From: Streptomyces akebiae
Lineage (GTDB): Bacteria; Actinomycetota; Actinomycetes; Streptomycetales; Streptomycetaceae
Assembly: GCF_019599145.1 (NCBI RefSeq)
Contig: NZ_CP080647.1
Coordinates: forward strand, 5,952,001-6,016,000
DNA length: 64,000 bases
Direction: 5' to 3'
A program made the position numbers and the translations under genes. The notes under the pieces are model-generated. The model worked only from the letters and a program-made list of their open reading frames with translations, was not told the origin of the DNA and searched no databases. Shown here one piece after another: positions 1 to 8,037 of the stretch. Numbering within the stretch: position 1 is the first letter of the stretch; the number at the start of each line of letters is the position of its first letter.

Positions 1-1764
1 CTCGTCGCCGCCGGGCTGCCGCTGCTGACGGCCATCATCGGCGTCGGTATCGGCGTCTCCACCATCACCGCCCTCGCGAGCGCGCTCGACCTCGGCGACA
101 CCACCTCCACCCTCGCCCTGATGATCGGCCTCGCGGTCGGCATCGACTACGCGTTGTTCGTCGTCTCCCGCTACCGCTCCGAACTGGCCGAGGGCCGGGA
201 GCGCGAGGAAGCGGTCGGCCGGGCCGTCGGCACCGCCGGCTCGGCGGTGGTCTTCGCGGGACTCACGGTCGTGATCGCGCTGGCCGGTCTCGCGGTCGTC
301 AACGTCCCGATGCTGACCAAGATGGGTCTCGCGGCGGCCGGAACGGTCGTCATCGCGGTCCTCATCGCCCTCACCATGATCCCGGCGCTGCTCGGTTACG
401 CGGGCCGCAAGGTCCGGCCGGCCGACCAGAAGGGCGGACTGCTGGGCCGCCGCAAGGCGAAGAACTCCGCCGGTGCCTCTGCCGAGGGCTCCGCCGGGAA
501 CTCTGCCGAGGGCTCCGCCGAGGGATCCTCCGGGGGTTCCGCCGGGAGCTCAGCCGGGGGTTCCTCCGAGGGCTCCGCCGTGGTCAAGCCCAGCCTGGGC
601 ACCCGCTGGGCGAGCTTCGTCGTCCGTCGTCCGGTCGCCGTGCTGCTGTTCGGCGTGGTCGGCCTGGGCGCGATCGCGCTGCCGGTCACCCAGCTCGAAC
701 TGGGCCTGCCCGACGACGGTTCGCAGCCGACGTCCACCACGCAGCGCCGGGCGTACGACCTGCTCTCCGAGGGCTTCGGGCCCGGCTTCAACGGCCCCCT
801 GATGGTCGTCGTCGACGCCCAGGACAGCGCGTCCCCGAAGGCCGCCGCCGACGCGGTGACCGACGGGATCAAGGGCCTTGAGGACGTCGTGACGGTGACC
901 CCGGCGACGTTCAACAAGGCCGGTGACACCGCGATGATCACGGTGATCCCGGAGTCCAAGCCGTCCTCGACGCAGACCGAGGACCTGGTGCACGCCATCC
1001 GTGACGCGGGCGCCGGCGTGGCGGCCGACACGGACGCGAAGGTGCTGGTCACCGGCGCCACCGCGATGAACATCGACTTCTCGCAGAAGCTCACCGACGC
1101 GCTGGTCCCGTATCTGGCGCTGGTGGTGGGTCTCGCCTTCCTCCTGCTGATCGTGATCTTCCGGTCGATCCTGGTGCCGCTGAAGGCGGCCCTCGGCTTC
1201 CTGCTCAGCGTGCTGGCCGCGCTCGGTGCCGTGGTCGCGGTCTTCCAGTGGGGCTGGCTGGCGGGGCTCATCGGGGTCGAGGAGACCGGCCCGATCATGT
1301 CGATGATGCCGATCTTCATGGTGGGTGTCGTCTTCGGTCTGGCGATGGACTACGAGGTGTTCCTCGTGACCCGGATGCGCGAGGCGTACGTCCACGGCGA
1401 GAACCCGAACCAGGCCGTGGTGACGGGCTTCAGGTACAGCGCCCGGGTGGTGGCGGCCGCCGCGGCGATCATGATGGCGGTCTTCGCCGGCTTCATCGGC
1501 TCCGGCGAGTCGATGATCAAGATGATCGGCTTCGGACTCGCCATCGCCGTCTTCTTCGACGCGTTCGTGGTCCGCATGGCCATCGTCCCGGCCGTCCTCG
1601 CCCTCCTGGGCGACAGGGCCTGGTGGCTGCCGAAGTGGCTCGACCGCGCGCTGCCCAACGTCGACGTCGAGGGTGAGGGCCTGCGGGCGCACGACGACGC
1701 GGCGGGGAAGCGGGCCGAGGACGACGAGGACGAGGACGAGGACAGGACGCTGGTCCGCGTCTGA
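1..1764 (+). CDS. MMPL/RND-family membrane exporter, 5' end missing
   Basis: The reading frame is open from base 1, so the start lies upstream; 587 residues are visible. The two RND-type halves show the paired family motifs GIDYALF near residue 48 and AMDYEVF near residue 449, in transmembrane helices 4 and 10. MMPL proteins (PF03176) use the proton-motive force to export lipids or hydrophobic compounds across the cytoplasmic membrane. Between the halves, around residues 157-194, is a Ser/Gly/Ala/Glu-rich low-complexity loop made of 12-bp-like DNA repeats. The C-terminus ends in a strongly acidic tail (EDDEDEDED). Substrate is unknown; no adjacent TetR gene is visible in the window. Family call is secure, function beyond export is not. 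Confidence 0.93.
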   Translation, partial: LVAAGLPLLTAIIGVGIGVSTITALASALDLGDTTSTLALMIGLAVGIDYALFVVSRYRSELAEGREREEAVGRAVGTAGSAVVFAGLTVVIALAGLAVVNVPMLTKMGLAAAGTVVIAVLIALTMIPALLGYAGRKVRPADQKGGLLGRRKAKNSAGASAEGSAGNSAEGSAEGSSGGSAGSSAGGSSEGSAVVKPSLGTRWASFVVRRPVAVLLFGVVGLGAIALPVTQLELGLPDDGSQPTSTTQRRAYDLLSEGFGPGFNGPLMVVVDAQDSASPKAAADAVTDGIKGLEDVVTVTPATFNKAGDTAMITVIPESKPSSTQTEDLVHAIRDAGAGVAADTDAKVLVTGATAMNIDFSQKLTDALVPYLALVVGLAFLLLIVIFRSILVPLKAALGFLLSVLAALGAVVAVFQWGWLAGLIGVEETGPIMSMMPIFMVGVVFGLAMDYEVFLVTRMREAYVHGENPNQAVVTGFRYSARVVAAAAAIMMAVFAGFIGSGESMIKMIGFGLAIAVFFDAFVVRMAIVPAVLALLGDRAWWLPKWLDRALPNVDVEGEGLRAHDDAAGKRAEDDEDEDEDRTLVRV

Positions 1765-1779
1765 GGCGCGAGGAGGACC

Positions 1780-1817
1780 GCCGGTGAGGGCCCGTGGGGA
1801 CGGGCGCCCTCACCGGC
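1780..1817 (+). terminator. Probable intrinsic terminator after the MMPL gene
   Basis: Perfect 12-bp arms GCCGGTGAGGGC (1780-1791) and GCCCTCACCGGC (1806-1817) with a 14-base loop, starting 16 bases after the stop codon. No U-tract follows, which is normal for Streptomyces hairpin terminators. Confidence 0.6.
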
Positions 1818-1845
1818 TCTCGCGTGAACCGGGTAAGCATGGCGG

Positions 1846-2490
1846 GTGACCGAAGACACCGAAGACACCGAAGACACCGAAGACACCGAAGACACCGAAG
1901 AGACCGAAGAGACCGAAGAACTCGGGGACTTCGAGAAGTTCGTCGAGATCGGCGAGTTCGTCGAGATCAGCGAGCCCGAGGGAACTCATGACGACCGCGT
2001 CGGACCGCCCCACCGCGGCACCGAACGCGAGACGCTCCGTGCCTTCCTCGACTATCACCGCGCCACGCTCGCCATGAAGTGCGCGGGGCTCACGGACGAG
2101 GAGCTTCGCCGGCGGTCGATGCCCCCCTCCACGCTGACGCTGCTGGGCCTCGTACGGCACATGGCGGAGGTCGAACGCGCCTGGTTCCGCCGGGTCTTCG
2201 AGGATCACGACGCGCCGATGGTGTGGTCGAAGGAGATCGACTTCCAGGCGGCGTACGACGCGAGCGCCTCGACGCGGGCGGAGGCGTTCGGGGCGTGGGA
2301 GGCGGAGGTGGAGACCTCGCGGCGTATCGAACGGGAGGCGGAGTCACTGGACCTCGTCGGCCACCAGCCGCGCTGGGACGAGGAGGTCTCGCTCCGCATG
2401 GTCATGGTCCACGTCCTGCTGGAGTACGGACGCCACAACGGCCACGCGGACCTCCTGCGGGAAGGGGTGGACGGGGCGGTGGGGGCGTGA
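1846..2490 (+). CDS. DinB/DUF664-family protein with a repetitive acidic N-terminus
   Basis: 214 residues from the GTG at 1846. From about residue 60 the protein resembles the actinobacterial DUF664 branch of the DinB four-helix superfamily (RETLRAFLDYHRATL, LTLLGLVRHMAEVERAWFR, HVLLEYGRHNGHADLLRE); the three spaced histidines in RHMAE, VHVLLEYGRH and HNGHAD fit the metal site of these putative thiol-dependent transferases. The first 25 residues are a (Thr-Glu-Asp)n / (Thr-Glu-Glu)n run encoded by tandem 9-bp repeats. The start is uncertain: no clear ribosome-binding site precedes 1846, and the nearby ATG at 1988 is out of frame. The real protein may begin within or after the repeats. Function unknown. 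Confidence 0.8.
   Translation: MTEDTEDTEDTEDTEDTEETEETEELGDFEKFVEIGEFVEISEPEGTHDDRVGPPHRGTERETLRAFLDYHRATLAMKCAGLTDEELRRRSMPPSTLTLLGLVRHMAEVERAWFRRVFEDHDAPMVWSKEIDFQAAYDASASTRAEAFGAWEAEVETSRRIEREAESLDLVGHQPRWDEEVSLRMVMVHVLLEYGRHNGHADLLREGVDGAVGA
1849..1920 (+). repeat. 9-bp tandem repeat, 8 units, in frame
   Basis: Five exact ACCGAAGAC units followed by two ACCGAAGAG and one ACCGAAGAA. It is in frame with the DinB gene and encodes TED/TEE. The period is a multiple of 3, so changes in copy number would not shift the frame. Confidence 0.95.
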
Positions 2491-2512
2491 GACCCGGATG
2501 CCGTCGTCGACG

Positions 2513-2977
2513 CTAGAGGTGCTGTTTGGCGGTGTTGACGAGGTGAGCGATGCCGTCCCGGGTCCGCACCCGGCGCTCGACGAACTCCTGCCTGCTGTCG
2601 GTCTTGACGACGGCGGTCACCTCGGCGAGGACGGTCTCGGCGGCCCGGCTCAGGTCCTCGTCGGCCGTGAGCATCTGCACGCGGAACAGCGCCTCCTGCG
2701 CGGCGGACCGCAGGTCGTACGCGCGGACGCGGACCGTGTCGGGGTCCTCGGGCGGGGGCTGTTCGTGCTCGCAGAACCACAGGTGAACGAGGGAACGGCG
2801 GTAGTTGATCAGCGCGCCGGCATACACGGAGTAGGCGTCGAGGCGTTCCTGACGGAGCTTCTCGCGGCGGCTGAACTCGTGGGTCCGGTCGGTGGCGCGC
2901 TGCTGGAAGGCGAGCGTCAGACCCGACCCGAGCAGGGTCCCGAGCACGGCTATGCCACTGGCGATGATGGTCTCCAC
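2513..2977 (-). CDS. Small membrane-anchored protein of unknown function
   Basis: 154 residues. An N-terminal hydrophobic helix (about residues 4-25, IIASGIAVLGTLLGSGLTLAF) is followed by a charged, probably coiled-coil stretch rich in Arg/Glu (QRATDRTHEFSRREKLRQER) and then a mixed helical region. This layout of one N-terminal anchor plus a long cytoplasmic helix is common in uncharacterised Streptomyces proteins. It is divergent from the membrane-protein gene at 3079 and convergent with the DinB gene, whose stop is 22 bases away. No function can be assigned. Confidence 0.75.
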   Translation of the reverse strand: METIIASGIAVLGTLLGSGLTLAFQQRATDRTHEFSRREKLRQERLDAYSVYAGALINYRRSLVHLWFCEHEQPPPEDPDTVRVRAYDLRSAAQEALFRVQMLTADEDLSRAAETVLAEVTAVVKTDSRQEFVERRVRTRDGIAHLVNTAKQHL

Positions 2978-3078
2978 ACCCCAAGCTGATCACGCGACGA
3001 CGTCGACGACAGTCACTGGCTGACGGACGGACGGGTGGAACGGGCGGAACGGGCGGAACGGGGAAGGGGTGGGGCGGG

Positions 3079-3597
3079 ATGGCGGGCTGGTCGGAGAGGT
3101 TGCGGCAGGCGTTCCTGAGGTTCGACCGGAGGCACGGTGGGGCGGAACCGCCCCCGAGGGTGCAGGTGTTCGTGGCCCGGCATCCGGTGGGTGCCGGGGT
3201 GGTCTTCGGCGTGCTGCTGGGAGGCCTGCTCGGGTGGGCCCTGTCCGCGTTCCACGATCCGGCGCGGATGCTCCAGGCGGTTGCGGTCGGTGTGTGCGCA
3301 GGCCTGTTCATCTGGCTCGTCTGCCGTTTCGAACGCCGCCGCCAGGCCCATTACGCGCGCAACGGCGGCTTCCGCTGGGATCCTCCCCGGCCGCCCGTCC
3401 GGGACGACGCCCTGCCGGTCTGGTTCGAGGGCCTGCTCTGGCTCAGCCACTGGACCGTCTTCCTCGTGCTCTTCTGGCTCGTCGGCCAGCTGCGCACCCC
3501 GCCCTTCACCTGGGTCCAGAGCGCGATCTACGCCGGGTTCCTCGTGGTCGGGAGCTGGGCCGTCCACCTGATCAAGGAGCGCCGTCGACGACAGTAA
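3079..3597 (+). CDS. Four-helix integral membrane protein, unknown function
   Basis: 172 residues from an ATG preceded by GAAGGGG at a workable distance. Four hydrophobic segments are visible: about residues 35-56, 63-82, 117-134 and 144-163. The loop between helices 2 and 3 is basic and proline-rich (RFERRRQAHYARNGGF, DPPRPP), suggesting a cytoplasmic loop, and the C-terminus ends KERRRRQ. It resembles the small uncharacterised membrane proteins common in Streptomyces. The 5' leader holds three near-copies of a 10-bp GGAACGGGCG-type unit (about 3036-3065). Confidence 0.75.
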   Translation: MAGWSERLRQAFLRFDRRHGGAEPPPRVQVFVARHPVGAGVVFGVLLGGLLGWALSAFHDPARMLQAVAVGVCAGLFIWLVCRFERRRQAHYARNGGFRWDPPRPPVRDDALPVWFEGLLWLSHWTVFLVLFWLVGQLRTPPFTWVQSAIYAGFLVVGSWAVHLIKERRRRQ

Positions 3598-3738
3598 GGC
3601 TGACGGGGGGGGCGCTCCCGGCGGGGAGACCGACGCCTGACAACAGCGTCATGGCGAAGTCCTGGGATTCACACAGGAATCACTCATAGCATCACGCGCA
3701 TTCCATGACGGGAACATTCGGAAAGCGCGGTTCCGTAG

Positions 3739-4626
3739 ATGAGCACAGCACCCAAGAGCAGCAGTAGCAGCCACGGCCACGGCCACGGCCACCACCACGA
3801 CGACGAGTTCGACAGAGGGCTCGCGTACGACCTGCCCGTCTTCGCCCGCCGCCGCATGATCAGACTGCTGGCCGGAGCGAGCATGGTCCCGCTGGTGGCG
3901 GCCTGTTCCTCGGACGAGTCCGGCAGCGGCTCCGCGTCGGACTCGGCCTCCTCCGGCTCGTCCTCGTCCTCGTCCTCGTCCGGCGCCTCCGGCTCCGACT
4001 GCGAGGTCATCCCGAGCGAGACGGCGGGCCCGTACCCCGGAGACGGCTCGAACGGCCCGAACGTCCTCACGGAGAGCGGTGTCGTCCGGCGCGACATCAC
4101 CAAGAGCTTCGGCTCGTCGAACGGTGTCGCCGAAGGCATCCCGCTGACGATCACGCTGACGGTCGTCGACCAGTCCTCCGGCTGTGACACCCCGAAGAAG
4201 GGCGCGGCCGTCTACCTGTGGCACTGCGACCGGGAGGGCAGGTACTCCCTCTACTCCGACGGCGTCACCGAGGAGAACTACCTGCGCGGCGTCCAGGAGA
4301 CCGACGACGAGGGCCGGCTCACCTTCACCTCGATCTTCCCCGGCTGCTACACCGGTCGCTGGCCCCACATCCACTTCGAGGTCTACGACAGCCTCGACGA
4401 CGCCACCGCCGCCCGGAACATCGCCGCCACCTCACAGCTCGCCTTCCCCAAGGACGTCTGCGACACCGTGTACGCGACGGACGGCTACGGCGACAGCGTC
4501 CGCAACCTCGGCGAACTCTCCCTGGAGACGGACATGATCTTCAGCGACGGCTACGACCAGCAGCTCGCCACCGTCGAGGGCAGCACCGACAAGGGGTACA
4601 CCGCCACGCTCACCGTGCCGGTGTAG
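3739..4626 (+). CDS. Exported intradiol ring-cleavage dioxygenase-like lipoprotein
   Basis: 295 residues. The C-terminal half is an intradiol dioxygenase fold (protocatechuate 3,4-dioxygenase beta-like). The non-haem Fe(III) ligands can be placed: Tyr204 and Arg208 in PGCYTGR, His210 and His212 in WPHIHF, with the first Tyr in the GRYSLYSDG segment. The N-terminus has a twin-arginine motif (RRRM at 37-40), a hydrophobic stretch and a lipobox-like VAAC with Cys56, so Tat export and lipidation are likely. Unusually, a His/Gly run (HGHGHGHHHDDE, residues 12-23) precedes the Tat motif. A Ser/Asp/Gly linker follows Cys56. It belongs to the secreted Streptomyces dioxygenases thought to attack lignin-derived catechols; substrate not determinable. 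Its end overlaps the convergent gene at 4610 by 17 bases. Confidence 0.88.
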   Translation: MSTAPKSSSSSHGHGHGHHHDDEFDRGLAYDLPVFARRRMIRLLAGASMVPLVAACSSDESGSGSASDSASSGSSSSSSSSGASGSDCEVIPSETAGPYPGDGSNGPNVLTESGVVRRDITKSFGSSNGVAEGIPLTITLTVVDQSSGCDTPKKGAAVYLWHCDREGRYSLYSDGVTEENYLRGVQETDDEGRLTFTSIFPGCYTGRWPHIHFEVYDSLDDATAARNIAATSQLAFPKDVCDTVYATDGYGDSVRNLGELSLETDMIFSDGYDQQLATVEGSTDKGYTATLTVPV

Positions 4627-5485
4627 CCGGTGTAACCGGTGCAGCCGGGGAGCCGCCCGGTCCCGGTGGGTCGAGGTGCGCCGTGTCGCCCCACCGCGCC
4701 GGCCGCAACCGCTGTCCGTCGTTCTCCCACCACGAGACCGAGGCGTTGGGGACGGGCGGCAGCCGGTCGGGGGCCCTCGCGCCGACCCCGGCGCAGACGA
4801 GGCGTACGGCGACGGCGATCGCGTCGTGGGCGATCAGGAGGACACGGCGGCCGGGGGCGGCGCGGTCCAGCTCGCCCACGAAGTCCCGTACCCGCAGCAC
4901 CACATCGGCCAGCGCCTCTCCGCCCGGCGGACGGTAGAACCAGTCGCCGGTGCGGGCCCGCCGTGCCGCCTCCTCGGGCGCGCGGGCCCGCATCGCGGCC
5001 GGCGGGTGCATCTCGAAGACGCCCATCTCCCGGTCCCGCAGCCGTTCGTCGACGAGCAGCGGGGGCGGAACCACACCGGGATGCCCCGCCATCACCTCCC
5101 ACGTCTGCCGCGCCCGCACGTACGGCGAGCACACCACCAGCTCCGGGCCGACCAGCTCCGCGTTCGCCGGGTCCGCGTTCGCCGGGTCCGGGCTCGCCCG
5201 GTCGGGCCCGTTCCCGCCCGCCCCGCGCCCCCCGGCCAGCCCCGCCAACCACCCGCCCAGTGCCCCGGCCTGGGCGCGGCCCAGGTCGGAGAGGGGGACC
5301 TCCGGCCCCCGGCCCGGCAGCGGCAGCGTCGACCCCGTCCGCTCGGCCTCGGCGTACGCGACGTTCGCGGTGCTCTGCCCATGCCGTACCACCCACAGCG
5401 CGGCGAGTGTGTACGGCGGTGCCAGCCCTTCGCCGTGCGTCGTCGTGATCCCGGTGTCCGTGGCGTCGTCCATCCGCGCTGCCAT
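4610..5485 (-). CDS. Histidine phosphatase family protein (phosphoglycerate mutase-like)
   Basis: 291 residues. The catalytic RHG motif is in LWVVRHGQSTANV (about residues 33-40, phospho-accepting His), with further family elements ERLRDREMGVFE (Glu) and the second catalytic His in LLIAHDAIA. Such enzymes transfer or hydrolyse phosphate on small metabolites; the substrate cannot be read from sequence. A Pro/Ala/Asp-rich insertion (about residues 95-115, DPANADPANA) comes from a short DNA repeat. The ATG at 5485 is the first plausible start; the next one four codons later, MDDATDTG, is an alternative. It ends 17 bases inside the convergent dioxygenase gene. Confidence 0.88.
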   Translation of the reverse strand: MAARMDDATDTGITTTHGEGLAPPYTLAALWVVRHGQSTANVAYAEAERTGSTLPLPGRGPEVPLSDLGRAQAGALGGWLAGLAGGRGAGGNGPDRASPDPANADPANAELVGPELVVCSPYVRARQTWEVMAGHPGVVPPPLLVDERLRDREMGVFEMHPPAAMRARAPEEAARRARTGDWFYRPPGGEALADVVLRVRDFVGELDRAAPGRRVLLIAHDAIAVAVRLVCAGVGARAPDRLPPVPNASVSWWENDGQRLRPARWGDTAHLDPPGPGGSPAAPVTPATPAR

Positions 5486-5572
5486 GCGTCCAGTCCCCCA
5501 TGCTTCCGGCGACCCGAGCCTGCGTGTCGGTCGACGTCATGCATACCCGCGGGCCCGCACCGGACGCCTCAC

Positions 5573-5917
5573 TCAGTGCGCCACCGGCGTGGCCGTGTAC
5601 GTCCGCCGCAGGAAGCGGACCAGCGCCTTGGTGTCGAACTGCATGACCGCCACACCCCGGGCGGAGTGGAACTCCATGACGGCCTGGACCCGGCCGCAGG
5701 GCCAGATGCTCACGGGACCGGCGGTGGTGGGGGTGCGGATGCCGCGCTCCAGGAGCTCACGGGGGAAGGTCCACTCGTCCGGGCCCGGGAGGCGTACGTG
5801 TACGGCGGAGGCGGCGCTGTCGGGGTCGTAGCGGAGGAGGACCGGCACGGTGTCCCGGTCCTCGGGGGAGTCCGTGACGACATGGGCCCGGGCGTACTGC
5901 TCGACGGTGACGGACAT
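5573..5917 (-). CDS. ssgE: SsgA-like sporulation / cell-division protein, probably SsgE
   Basis: 114 residues, start chosen at the ATG at 5917 because GTGAGGAG lies just upstream. The sequence has the SALP (SsgA-like protein, PF04686) core: VPVLLRYDPDSAASAVHV, EWTFPRELLERG, VSIWP, and a C-terminal LVRFLRRTY. SALPs are found in sporulating actinomycetes and act in septation, peptidoglycan remodelling and spore separation by recruiting or steering other proteins. The short length and neighbourhood (two penicillin-binding proteins and pmt further on) match my recollection of SsgE, reported to affect autolytic spore separation; SsgB is excluded because its sequence differs clearly. Monocistronic and divergent from the metal importer. 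Confidence 0.75.
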   Translation of the reverse strand: MSVTVEQYARAHVVTDSPEDRDTVPVLLRYDPDSAASAVHVRLPGPDEWTFPRELLERGIRTPTTAGPVSIWPCGRVQAVMEFHSARGVAVMQFDTKALVRFLRRTYTATPVAH

Positions 5918-6105
5918 CGAACCGCTCCTCACGCTGAGTGACACAAGCAGAAGCTGTGAATCCGCTGTCCACTGCCTCTCCAATGTCGCATATTTTCGGC
6001 CGCGCGCGCCCGGAAGCCCTGGAAGGGTGCCGCGAGAGCGCTGCAAGGCGGCCGGGGGAGTCGGGGCGTCCGGCGACCCGTTGGCTAATCGGTCCGTACG
6101 CGCTC

Positions 6106-6136
6106 TTGCAAGAGAGTCGCAATAAGGCTCTATCAT
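6106..6136 (+). promoter_or_regulatory. Nur-like nickel box overlapping the metal-importer promoter
   Basis: TTGCAA-GAGAG-TCGCAA (6106-6122) matches the Streptomyces Nur (Fur-family nickel regulator) box tTGCaa-N5-ttGCAA with one substitution in the second half-site. A TATCAT -10-like hexamer follows at 6131-6136, 19 bases after the TTGCAA that would serve as -35, so a bound repressor would block the promoter. The next gene start is at 6204. Site match is seen; regulation is inferred. Confidence 0.6.
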
Positions 6137-6203
6137 CGTAAGGTTCCAGCCAGCGCGTCCCCACTCGGTGGCCCGGCCCCCTGCCAGGAGAGCGAGCCCT
6201 CGT

Positions 6204-7274
6204 ATGCATGTCCCCGACGGATTCATCAACGCCCCCGTCTCGGCGGTCGCCGGAGTCGTCGCCGCCGCTGCGGTCGCCGTGAGTCTGCGCGGTGCCCGGC
6301 GCGAGTTGGACGAGCGGACGGCGCCCCTCGCCGGGCTCGTCGCCGCGTTCATCTTCGCCGTGCAGATGCTGAACTTCCCGGTCGCGGCCGGGACCAGCGG
6401 ACATCTGCTCGGCGGGGCCCTGGCCGCGATACTCGTGGGCCCCTACACCGGGGTCCTCTGTGTGTCCGTGGTGCTCCTCATGCAGGGCATCCTCTTCGCG
6501 GACGGCGGCCTCACCGCCCTCGGCGTGAACATCACGATCATGGGGGTGATCACCTCCGTCGTCGGCTACGCCGTCTTCCGCGCGCTGGTCAGGATCCTCC
6601 CCCGGAAGCGGCGCTCGATCACCGTCTCCGCCTTCGTCGCCGCCCTGATCTCCGTGCCCGCCTCGGCCGCCGCCTTCACGCTCGTCTACGCGGTCGGCGG
6701 CACCACGGACGTGCCGATCGGCTCGGTCCTCACCGCCATGGTCGGCGTCCACACCCTCATCGGCATCGGCGAGGCCGCGATCACCGCCGCCACGGTCGGC
6801 GCCGTCGTCGCCGTACGCCCGGACCTCGTCCACGGCGCCCGGGGCCTGACCGCCCCGCTCAAGCTCCGGGTGAACGGTGAGCTGGTGGACGCCCCCGCCG
6901 CCGAGCCGGCCACCGCGACCGCACCCGCCGCTGCCCGCTCGCCCCGCAAGCTGATCCTCGCCGGCCTCGGCACCTCCCTCCTCCTCGCCGGTGTCGTCAG
7001 CTTCTACGCCTCCGCCAGCCCCGACGGCCTGGAGAAGGTCGCCGCCGACAAGGGCTTCGACGCCAAGGTCGAGGACCACGCCGTCGCCGACTCCCCGCTC
7101 GCCGACTACGGTGTCGAGGGCCTCACCGACGCCCGCCTGGCCGGCGGCCTCGCGGGCGTGATCGGCGTCGGCGTCACCGTCGTCGCCGGTACGGGGATCT
7201 TCTGGGCCGTGCGCAAGCGGCGCACCGGCGAGGACGACGCCGCGTCCCCCACCTCCGTGCCCGAGAACGCCTGA
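6204..7274 (+). CDS. cbiM: ECF/CbiM-type substrate-binding permease fused to a CbiN/PDGLE domain
   Basis: 356 residues from ATG 6204. The start MHVPDGFIN is the hallmark of CbiM/NikM, where the N-terminal Met-His-Val segment coordinates Co2+ or Ni2+. About seven transmembrane helices follow to residue ~225. After an Ala/Pro linker comes a second unit with SPDGLEKVAADKG between two helices, the CbiN/NikN-like accessory domain, here fused. With the CbiQ and CbiO genes immediately downstream it forms a complete energy-coupling-factor metal importer in the cytoplasmic membrane. No B12-box was seen in the leader; the Nur-like box instead suggests nickel, used in Streptomyces by NiSOD, urease and hydrogenase. 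Confidence 0.9.
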   Translation: MHVPDGFINAPVSAVAGVVAAAAVAVSLRGARRELDERTAPLAGLVAAFIFAVQMLNFPVAAGTSGHLLGGALAAILVGPYTGVLCVSVVLLMQGILFADGGLTALGVNITIMGVITSVVGYAVFRALVRILPRKRRSITVSAFVAALISVPASAAAFTLVYAVGGTTDVPIGSVLTAMVGVHTLIGIGEAAITAATVGAVVAVRPDLVHGARGLTAPLKLRVNGELVDAPAAEPATATAPAAARSPRKLILAGLGTSLLLAGVVSFYASASPDGLEKVAADKGFDAKVEDHAVADSPLADYGVEGLTDARLAGGLAGVIGVGVTVVAGTGIFWAVRKRRTGEDDAASPTSVPENA

Positions 7275-7275
7275 C

Positions 7276-8037
7276 ATGGGCGCCGGCCACGTCCACAAGC
7301 TCTACCGGCACGCGCACTCGCCGGTGCACGCCCTGCCGCCGCACACCAAACTCGCGGCCGTCTTCGCCTTCGTGCTCGTCGTGGTGTCGACGCCGCGGGA
7401 GGCGATGTGGGCGTTCGGGCTGTACGCCGTGCTGTTGGGCGTGGTCGCGTACGTGGCCCGCGTCCCCGCCGGGTTCCTGCTCCGGCGGCTGCTGATCGAG
7501 GTCCCGTTCGTCGCGTTCGCCGTGCTGATGCCGTTCGTGGCGCAGGGCGAGCGCGTCGAGGTCCTCGGGATGTCGCTGAGCGTCAGCGGGCTGTGGGGCG
7601 CCTGGAACGTCCTGGCCAAGGGGACACTGGGCGTCGCCGCCTCCGTCCTCCTCGCCTCCACCACCGAACTCCGCGCGCTCCTCCTCGGCCTCCAGCGGCT
7701 CAGACTGCCGCCGCTGCTCGTCCAGATCGCGTCCTTCATGATCCGCTACGGCGATGTGATCGCCGACGAGATGCGGCGGATGCGGATCGCGCGCGAGTCA
7801 CGCGGGTTCGAGGCGAGCGGCGTACGGCACTGGGGCGTGCTCGCCAAGTCGGCCGGGGCGCTGTTCATCCGCTCGTACGAGCGGGGCGAGCGGGTCCATC
7901 TGGCCATGATCAGCCGGGGGTACGCGGGCACCATGCCCGTCATCGACGAGGTGACCGCGTCCCGGGCGCAGTGGTCGTACGCCTTCGCCCTCCCGGTCGC
8001 CGCGCTCGTCGTCTGTCTGCTGGGATGGAGCCTGTGA
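7276..8037 (+). CDS. cbiQ: ECF transporter transmembrane (T) component, CbiQ/NikQ
   Basis: 253 residues, starting one base after the CbiM stop. Five to six hydrophobic helices, and the T-component signature in the cytoplasmic helix, RIARESRGFEA, plus the second AxG-type motif MISRGYAG; these short Ala-Arg-Gly motifs couple to the ATPases. It links ATP hydrolysis by CbiO to the CbiM substrate subunit. Its last codons overlap the start of the ATPase gene, so the three genes are translated as one unit. Confidence 0.9.
   Translation: MGAGHVHKLYRHAHSPVHALPPHTKLAAVFAFVLVVVSTPREAMWAFGLYAVLLGVVAYVARVPAGFLLRRLLIEVPFVAFAVLMPFVAQGERVEVLGMSLSVSGLWGAWNVLAKGTLGVAASVLLASTTELRALLLGLQRLRLPPLLVQIASFMIRYGDVIADEMRRMRIARESRGFEASGVRHWGVLAKSAGALFIRSYERGERVHLAMISRGYAGTMPVIDEVTASRAQWSYAFALPVAALVVCLLGWSL

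Noticed and set aside
1988..1990. ATG at 1988 as DinB start
   Set aside because: It is out of frame with the DinB homology.
5918..6203. Cobalamin riboswitch upstream of cbiM
   Set aside because: No B12-box-like sequence was seen, and the nickel-type box and promoter are close to the gene.
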